Position numbers and translations under genes: made by a program. Shown here piece after piece: positions 57,584 through 64,000 of a DNA stretch of 64,000 nt; position 1 is the first letter of the stretch, and every line of letters begins with the position of its first letter. Under the pieces are notes generated by a model, which ran no database searches, was not told the origin of the DNA, and was given only the letters and a program-made list of their open reading frames with translations. Source of the DNA: Austropuccinia psidii. Taxonomy: Eukaryota; Basidiomycota; Pucciniomycetes; Pucciniales; Sphaerophragmiaceae. The stretch covers positions 248,001-312,000 of the forward strand of contig JALGQZ010000005.1 in the NCBI GenBank assembly GCA_023105745.1. Direction: 5' to 3'.

Positions 57584-60500
57584 GACTACCAGAAGAGGTT
57601 CCAATACTCCATCCAATCAGATGGAGCTGGACTCAGAAGTAGAATTGATCCCTCAAAAGGGAAAAGAAAGGGCAATATCCCCAGTGGAACAGAATCCACA
57701 CAAGGAAGTGCCTTATCCCAAAGGCAAGTCCCAGAAATGCCCATGATATCTGAGCCTGAATTGGAACTAAGTATGAGTAACTCAAACAGGTACAAATCAC
57801 ATTCAGAGGGCTCAAATAGACATCTACATGAGCCAGTACAAGCAGTATTACACAGTATACAAGGACAAAGACTGGGAAATGCTGCCTCAAATACACAAAG
57901 GAGTGATGAACTCCTGGCACATCCTGAAAAATTTCCTCAAAGAGGAGGAGATAGTGAGATACTCCAATGGATGGAATCCACTGTCATCCAAACCTCAAAT
58001 CAAAAAAATCAAGGATTATCATGCCAAAAAGAGGGAGGCAACCAAGGAAGAAGCCCCAGTAGCTTCTACCAGCAAGCCTCAAGCCAACCCACTTCCCCAA
58101 GAAGGGAAGAAGAACAAGAAAAAGCATTGGAGGAAACCATATTCCCCAAGCTACAGAATCCCAAGAATCCAAAAGGATGCCATGGACAATGTTTTCAACA
58201 TGGCCAGAACCTTGATGGAATTCAAGGACAAGGAAGAGCAAAGAATGAGACAACCTCATTTCCCAAAGAAATAACCTTGTCCAAAGATGTTGTAAATACT
58301 TTAACAGAAATTAAAAATAGTATATTACCTCTAAAAGAAATTAAAGACAGTTTATTATCACTACAAGAAATAAATAACAATTTATCTTCTTTAACAAAAA
58401 TTGTTGTACAAAACAAGAAAGAAATTGACAACATTAAGTTTATTGTTGAAAATAATAAACCAAAAAATTTAATTGACAATACTCAAAAATTAATACAAGG
58501 ACAACAAGAATTGTATAAATACATAAAAGATATCAAAGATAAGACTTTGACAATCAATTATGATGTGAGTATTGACAATCTTACAGAAAAATTAAATAAA
58601 TTAAGTATTTCTGTAGAAAAATTTGAAGAAAAGACTTCATCACACCAAAAATTACTTTTGGACCATGTGGAAAAAAGTGATGAAGCAAGAATGCATCTGA
58701 AAGATGATATTCAAAGTGAAATAAGGCTTATTACAGAAAAAATGGATAAAATTAATGAGGCTAATTTAAATATGCCAAAGTTATCAACACCATTTTCTCA
58801 TATAAGAAGCCCTATTAAAACAAAAGAGGAATTGTCAAATCCTTTCATAACAGACTTGAGTCACCAAGATAATAACCAAGTCTTAATGAAGGAAGCACCT
58901 CAACTGAAAGAATGGCCAACATTCACAGGAGAAGGTGAATATGACCACATGTCATTCATTAAAACAATTGACATGTTACAAGAAGATTATGCCATACCAG
59001 ATGAATTAATCACTGCAAGATTACATTCTTTGTTTGAGAAATCTGCAAAAAGATGGTATTATGGCATAAGACAAACAAATGGTAAAAATACCTGGTCTTG
59101 GTGGAAACAAGAAATAATCACCAAGTGGGCAAATGATGCCTGGAGGTATAAGATAGAAAATGCATTTGAAAACTCTTTCTTTGACCCAGAGAAAGAGAAA
59201 CCTTTAACTTGGTTCCTAAAACAAGTTGAAAGGCTTAATGCACTGTACCCAGAAATGTCACAGAAGATGGTGCATATGAAAATACTTAAAAAATGTGGAG
59301 GGGAACTAGAACATGCCCTAAGAAGCAGGTGTATAGAACCATGCTCCACAGAAGAGTATATAAATGCACTAGAAGATATAGTGACAAGAACAAAAATTGG
59401 CAGGACTTGGAAAAAATTGGACATTAAAAGCCCAAATAAACCATTTATCAAGAAAGATAAATCAAAAGAATCCTTCAAACCCAATACATCCAACAATAAT
59501 GAGCAAAGAAAATGCCATAAATGTGGAGGTATTGGACACTTAGCCAATAATTGCCTTAAAAAAGCAAAGATTAATGAGATTGTGGAAACAGAAAACCACA
59601 ATGACAAAGAAGAAGAATCTGACTCTGAAAAAGAGACAGAAGAATCAGAAAGCTCTGAAAGTGATGAAATCAATATAATTAATGCACAAATTAATAATAT
59701 TGATATAATTTATGAAGTACTGGATGTTAACTCAAACTTGCCACAAGTTGGAACATCTGACACAAATCTGACAAACATACAAGATGCCAAAATGTATAGA
59801 ACCAAACCTGCAAGAGGAATGGGATATACAGCTGGAAAATCAAGTATTAGTATTGTTATGGTTGATAACCAAGAAGGAAAGGTTAACTTAGATACAGGAG
59901 CATATTGCACCTGTGTTGGCAAAAATTATTTAAAAACCATTGTCCCAGACTGGCAAGAAAAACTTATGCCAATACAAGGTGTCAAATTTAGTAGTGCAAG
60001 TGAGAGCATGAAGCCCCTTGGAATAATTGATTTAACACTAATTTTTCCTCATCCCTCACAATGTGTCAGAATCAAAGTAGAGTTTGTAGTAATGGACAAC
60101 TGTACTAGTAATCATTTCATACTTGGAAATGACTACTTATCAATCTATGGTATAGATATCTCCAACCAAAAGGATAGATATTTTACCATAGGAGATAATA
60201 AAAGACAAAAGTTTGGATTCTTAAATAACAAAAAACAAATCACAGTTATTAAGAATGAGGAAAAAATTCCAGAAAAAGAACTTTTTATATCTGAACAACT
60301 CAAAGAGGCAGAATTCAATCAAGAATTAACAGAAAGAATGAAAGAAAAATTGATTGACCTCTTATTTAAGTATAAAAATGCCTTTGCAACTGACAAAGAG
60401 CCACTAGGTGCCATAATTGGACATGAAGTGGATATAATTCTTAATGTAGAAAAACCTTACCCACCTTTATTAAGAAGACCTGCTTATCCAGCCAGTCCAA

Positions 60501-63379
60501 GAGCTAGAGAAGCCCTAGAGGTGCACATTAAAGAATTAATGGACCTTGGAGTATTAAGAAAGGTTGGACATAATGAGCAAGTAGAAGTTACTACACCTGT
60601 CATTATAACTTGGCATAATGGAAAATCAAGGATGGTAGGAGACTTCAGAGCCCTGAATACCTATACCATTCCAGACAGATATCCAATACCCAGAATCCAT
60701 GAGACATTGACCCAATTGTCACAAGCTAAGTTCATCACAGCTATGGATGCTCTTAAGGGTTTTCATCAAAATGTCTTAACAGACAATGCCAAGAAACTAC
60801 TAAGAATAATAGTCCATTGTGGAATTTTTGAATACCTAAGAATGCCATTTGGGATAAAAAATGCACCTTCCCATTATCAAAGAATGATGAATACCATATT
60901 TCCTGAAGAATTATCAGAAGGATGGTTAATAATCTACATTGATGATATCATAGTTTGCTCAGAAACTTGGGAAAATCACCTGACAAGACTAGAAAGGGTA
61001 CTACAGAAAATAGTCCAAGTAAATATGAAAATTTCATTGAAAAAGTGTCATTTTGCATATAGTGAATTGAAAGCCCTAGGACATGTAGTATCTGGACTTA
61101 GTCTAGGCATAGACAAAAATAAAGTAGCAGCAGTACTACTTAAACCAATGCCTCAAACTAAAAAAGAAATGCAATCATTTCTAGGATTTGCTGGTTACTA
61201 TAGACAGCATATAAAGGACTTTGCAAAGATTGCTAAATCCTTGTATAAGCTATGTGACCAACAAACAGTCTATGAGATGACAGAAGAAAGAGTCAAGGCA
61301 TATGAAGAATTGAAAAATTCTTTAACAAATGCCCCATTTCTTCTAATGCCAGACTGGAAAATACCTTTCAAACTGTACATTGATGCTTGTGGAGAAGGAC
61401 TAGGTGCTGCACTTCACCAAACACAAATTATCAATGATAAACCAGTGGAAGGACCAATTTGTTTCATTTCAAGGCAGATAAAGCCAACAGAAGCAAGGTA
61501 TGGAGCAAGCCAAATGGAATGCTTATGCCTAGTGTGGGCTTTAGAAAAGCTGCATTATTATTTGGATGGCACAGTATTTGATGTAATCACAGACTGTAAT
61601 GCTGTGAAATCACTATTAAATATGAAGACTCCAAATAGACATATGCTGAGATGGCAAATTGCTATCCAAGAATATAGGGGAAATATGACTATTGTTCATA
61701 AATCTGGAAATATTCATAAAAATGCAGATGGTCTTAGCAGATGGGCTCTAGCAAATACCCCTGACAATCCAGCATGGGTACCACAAGAAGAGCACCATAT
61801 AGAAGGAATATGTGTTACAGACATTGGCACAGAATTCTTTAACCAAGTTAAAGAAAGCTATAAGACAGACAAAAATTGCCATATCTTAAGCCAACTTCTA
61901 ATGAAAGACTGCAAAGATCCATCACTTTCATCAAAACTAGATGAAATATGGAAAAAAGCATATGATGAAGGAAGATTCCACCTCCTTGATGGAATCCTTT
62001 ACCATAGAACAAAACACACATGTGTTATGGCCTTAACAGACAGAACACTAATAAACACTATTTTACATGAGTGTCATGATAGTGTTGCATCTGGACATCT
62101 CTCAGAAGATAGGACACTAGAGAGGGTGAAAACCTGCTCTTGGTGGCCAAATTGGAAGAAAGATGTTGCAGAGTACTGCCAAACCTGTGACAGATGCCAA
62201 AAAGCCAACAGAGCCACAGGAAAGAAATTTGGAATGATGATCCAAATCCAAGAACCAAAATCCCCATGGGAAATAGTTCATATGGATTGGGTAACAGCCT
62301 TACCTCCAGGAGGAGACAGGAGTTATAATGCATGCCTAGTGCTAGTTGACAGATACAGCAAAACTCCCATGTTCTTACCATGTCATAAAGATGACACAGC
62401 TATGGATACAGCCATAATGATATGGAATAAAGTCATTAGCCATACAGGCTTATTCCAAAATATTATAAGTGACAGAGACCCAAAGTTCACTTCAGCATTA
62501 TGGACAAATCTCCATAACCTGTTTGGGACAAAGTTATCATTCTCAACAGCTTATCATCCTCAAACTGATGGTTTAGCAGAAAGAATGATACAGACCCTAG
62601 AGGACATGATCAGAAGATTCTGTGCTTATGGGCTAGAATTCAAAGATTCTGATGGTTTTACCCATGATTGGTGTACACTAATACCAGCACTTGAATTGGC
62701 ATATAAGACATCAATCCATTCTTCTACTGGCAAAACACCAGCAATGCTAGAGAAAGGTTGGAATCCAAGACTTCCTTATGATACCCTCAAAAAGGACTTA
62801 GTGGATATACATCCAACAGCAAGCAGCTTCAAGATAATGCTTGACAAAGCAAGACACCATGCAAACAGATGCATGCAAGATTCTTTTAAATATGCAAAAG
62901 AAAGATGGGATAAAAGTCATAAGCCACCTGATTTCAAAATAGGGGACTTGGTTTTAGTATCAACCCTTAATTTCAATAACATAAAAGGCCCAAAGAAATT
63001 GAAAGATTCCTTTGCAGGACCATTTATGATAAAAGCACTTCATGGACCCAATGCTGTGCAATTGGAACTCACAGGTGAACTAATGAACAAACACCCAACT
63101 TTCCCTGTAAGTCTGATAAAACCTTACAGTTCAAGTGACAAAGAGTTATTTCCACTAAGAAATAAACCCCCACTTGAGATTCCCCCCTTGGAAGAAGGAG
63201 AGGAAAAGAAAATAGTAAAAGTCCTTAAAGAAAGAAGGACAAGAAACAAAAAAGAAAGAGAATACCTTGTAAGGTATAAGAATTCAACTCAAGAAGATGA
63301 ATGGCTACTTGAGAAAGATATAACAAATGCTGATAAACTACTAAGAAGGTTCAGACATGAAAGAAAACCTGAAAAATAA
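57584..63379 (+). CDS. Gag-pol polyprotein of element D, single intact frame
   Basis: The frame is open from at least 57584; the first Met in frame is at 57737, giving 1880 residues (numbered from there). An earlier ATG at 57582 is one base out of frame, so the true N-terminus is uncertain. Order: Ser/Gln-rich N-terminus; coiled-coil-like region (about 180-350); capsid (about 395-560); zinc knuckle [14 protein letters not shown] (from 593); protease DTG (719); RT with YIDDI (1067-1071); RNase H Asp in LYIDACG (1216); integrase zinc CX2C (1484, 1487) and the triad Asp1517, Asp1579, Glu1615 with 35-residue spacing; chromo-like C-terminus ([17 protein letters not shown]). It has no gag/pol stop or frameshift, so the Gag-to-Pol ratio must be set otherwise. 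By eye there is essentially no CG dinucleotide. Confidence 0.95.
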   Translation, partial: DYQKRFQYSIQSDGAGLRSRIDPSKGKRKGNIPSGTESTQGSALSQRQVPEMPMISEPELELSMSNSNRYKSHSEGSNRHLHEPVQAVLHSIQGQRLGNAASNTQRSDELLAHPEKFPQRGGDSEILQWMESTVIQTSNQKNQGLSCQKEGGNQGRSPSSFYQQASSQPTSPRREEEQEKALEETIFPKLQNPKNPKGCHGQCFQHGQNLDGIQGQGRAKNETTSFPKEITLSKDVVNTLTEIKNSILPLKEIKDSLLSLQEINNNLSSLTKIVVQNKKEIDNIKFIVENNKPKNLIDNTQKLIQGQQELYKYIKDIKDKTLTINYDVSIDNLTEKLNKLSISVEKFEEKTSSHQKLLLDHVEKSDEARMHLKDDIQSEIRLITEKMDKINEANLNMPKLSTPFSHIRSPIKTKEELSNPFITDLSHQDNNQVLMKEAPQLKEWPTFTGEGEYDHMSFIKTIDMLQEDYAIPDELITARLHSLFEKSAKRWYYGIRQTNGKNTWSWWKQEIITKWANDAWRYKIENAFENSFFDPEKEKPLTWFLKQVERLNALYPEMSQKMVHMKILKKCGGELEHALRSRCIEPCSTEEYINALEDIVTRTKIGRTWKKLDIKSPNKPFIKKDKSKESFKPNTSNNNEQRKCHKCGGIGHLANNCLKKAKINEIVETENHNDKEEESDSEKETEESESSESDEINIINAQINNIDIIYEVLDVNSNLPQVGTSDTNLTNIQDAKMYRTKPARGMGYTAGKSSISIVMVDNQEGKVNLDTGAYCTCVGKNYLKTIVPDWQEKLMPIQGVKFSSASESMKPLGIIDLTLIFPHPSQCVRIKVEFVVMDNCTSNHFILGNDYLSIYGIDISNQKDRYFTIGDNKRQKFGFLNNKKQITVIKNEEKIPEKELFISEQLKEAEFNQELTERMKEKLIDLLFKYKNAFATDKEPLGAIIGHEVDIILNVEKPYPPLLRRPAYPASPRAREALEVHIKELMDLGVLRKVGHNEQVEVTTPVIITWHNGKSRMVGDFRALNTYTIPDRYPIPRIHETLTQLSQAKFITAMDALKGFHQNVLTDNAKKLLRIIVHCGIFEYLRMPFGIKNAPSHYQRMMNTIFPEELSEGWLIIYIDDIIVCSETWENHLTRLERVLQKIVQVNMKISLKKCHFAYSELKALGHVVSGLSLGIDKNKVAAVLLKPMPQTKKEMQSFLGFAGYYRQHIKDFAKIAKSLYKLCDQQTVYEMTEERVKAYEELKNSLTNAPFLLMPDWKIPFKLYIDACGEGLGAALHQTQIINDKPVEGPICFISRQIKPTEARYGASQMECLCLVWALEKLHYYLDGTVFDVITDCNAVKSLLNMKTPNRHMLRWQIAIQEYRGNMTIVHKSGNIHKNADGLSRWALANTPDNPAWVPQEEHHIEGICVTDIGTEFFNQVKESYKTDKNCHILSQLLMKDCKDPSLSSKLDEIWKKAYDEGRFHLLDGILYHRTKHTCVMALTDRTLINTILHECHDSVASGHLSEDRTLERVKTCSWWPNWKKDVAEYCQTCDRCQKANRATGKKFGMMIQIQEPKSPWEIVHMDWVTALPPGGDRSYNACLVLVDRYSKTPMFLPCHKDDTAMDTAIMIWNKVISHTGLFQNIISDRDPKFTSALWTNLHNLFGTKLSFSTAYHPQTDGLAERMIQTLEDMIRRFCAYGLEFKDSDGFTHDWCTLIPALELAYKTSIHSSTGKTPAMLEKGWNPRLPYDTLKKDLVDIHPTASSFKIMLDKARHHANRCMQDSFKYAKERWDKSHKPPDFKIGDLVLVSTLNFNNIKGPKKLKDSFAGPFMIKALHGPNAVQLELTGELMNKHPTFPVSLIKPYSSSDKELFPLRNKPPLEIPPLEEGEEKKIVKVLKERRTRNKKEREYLVRYKNSTQEDEWLLEKDITNADKLLRRFRHERKPEK
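57828..58274 (+). CDS. Open frame overlapping gag of element D in the +1 frame
   Basis: A 148-codon frame, +1 to the polyprotein, with [72 protein letters not shown] and a basic end. The same ordered motifs occur in the overlapping frame of element B. Conserved Trp, Tyr and hydrophobic positions suggest a folded domain. It may be a separate protein or the original N-terminal Gag domain entered by frameshifting. Confidence 0.6.
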   Translation: MSQYKQYYTVYKDKDWEMLPQIHKGVMNSWHILKNFLKEEEIVRYSNGWNPLSSKPQIKKIKDYHAKKREATKEEAPVASTSKPQANPLPQEGKKNKKKHWRKPYSPSYRIPRIQKDAMDNVFNMARTLMEFKDKEEQRMRQPHFPKK

Positions 63380-63485
63380 AAAAGTTAAGCATCATTGAGC
63401 TTCAAGACTAACAAAGTCTATTGAAGAGGTAGGACAGTGGATGATACCCTAATCACATATATCAGATTGTGGTACAATCTTTTTT

Positions 63486-63497
63486 GGTGGTAGGGAA
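63486..63497 (+). other. Polypurine tract of element D
   Basis: GGTGGTAGGGAA immediately before the 3' LTR, close to element B's GGTGGGAGGGAA. Confidence 0.75.
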
Positions 63498-64000
63498 TGT
63501 GAGCCTTTGAGATATGACCACATACCCAATAAGGTCACAAAAAATACTCAGAATAATTATACCTTTAATATAATTATATTAAAATTAATTAGAATAATTA
63601 TACACTAAAAATAATTACTCAAATATACAAAAAATACCATAAATTGGTACTAAAATTGGTTTAACTTAAAAACCAATGAATGAACATGTGAAATAAATTA
63701 TACCATTGGATTCCCCATGGAAAAATACACATATACCATTTTTATGGCATATCTGTAAAGCCAATATTTAAGGAATTATAAGGTACAATACCTTATAAAA
63801 ACCATAAAAACTTATTTATCTCAGAAACTAATGAAACAACATGTGAAATAAATTGTACCAGTGGATTTCCCACAAAAGTCCACATATAAAACAATTAATA
63901 AGCTAATTCCCAAAATCAATACTTAAGGAATTATCCTGAATATATGCACTTTTTTGGTCAACGCATATATTCAGTGATCATAGCTAATATCTTCTAAACT
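63498..64000 (+). repeat. 3' LTR of element D (partial, runs off the window)
   Basis: 503 bp identical to the start of the 5' LTR except one base. About 1.5 kb of this LTR lies beyond the window. Confidence 0.93.

Larger units (their letters stand above)
54834..64000 (+). mobile_element. Ty3/gypsy LTR retrotransposon D, apparently intact and young
   Basis: A 2027-bp 5' LTR, a primer block, a leader, one 1880-codon gag-pol frame, a polypurine tract and the first 503 bp of the 3' LTR are present; the element runs past the window end. Only one difference (54895 against 63559) was seen across the shared 503 bp of LTR. Intact catalytic motifs and near-identical LTRs suggest a copy that could still move. 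Confidence 0.94.

Overview
The window is transposon-dominated fungal DNA, almost certainly from a rust fungus (Pucciniales). The Ty3/gypsy polyproteins, the Tet-like dioxygenase and the Cys-rich cargo protein closely resemble, from memory, families that fill the very large genome of Austropuccinia psidii. That species name is an inference; no search was run. Support comes from AT-rich DNA, short GT..AG introns of about 65-100 nt, strong CpG scarcity in the retroelements, and no ordinary housekeeping gene in 64 kb.

The layout is a stack of nested insertions, most of them closed by target-site duplications (TSDs). (1) The oldest layer is a decayed chromodomain gypsy element E: 5' LTR remnants at about 2765-2940 and 45567-45941, gag/pol relics at 46573-54740, and 15 bp of 3' LTR. 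(2) A solo LTR of family D sits in E's 5' LTR (2941-4311 plus 44988-45566; TSD TAATT). (3) Gypsy element A sits inside that solo LTR (4312-44982; two 1437-bp LTRs; TSD TTATT). (4) A 30,989-bp CACTA/Tnp2-type DNA transposon sits inside A's pol (11199-42187; 46-bp inverted repeats starting CACCA; 3-bp TSD CAA). (5) Gypsy element B, minus strand, sits inside that transposon and splits its TET/JBP dioxygenase gene (16012-26287; TSD CAATC). Separately, E's integrase holds two solo LTRs (50516-52149, TSD TAAAT; 52514-53950, TSD GAGGG). A young gypsy element D (54834 to beyond 64000), with one intact 1880-codon gag-pol frame, sits in E's 3' LTR.

The giant CACTA element is the most interesting object. 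It has an apparently intact two-exon Tnp2 transposase (38159-41322) and, divergent from it, an intact four-exon companion gene (37197-35136). Its cargo is a Tet-like 2OG-Fe(II) dioxygenase, a SWI2/SNF2 ATPase, a Cys-cluster protein and an unrecognised protein. It also has GC-richer tandem arrays and a recurring palindrome. The cargo reads like a mobile chromatin and DNA-methylation toolkit. The dioxygenase is broken only by element B as far as can be seen, while the other cargo genes carry premature TGA codons. LTR divergence by eye (A about 2%, B about 0.8%, D 1 difference in 503 bp) agrees with the nesting and suggests the giant element moved fairly recently.
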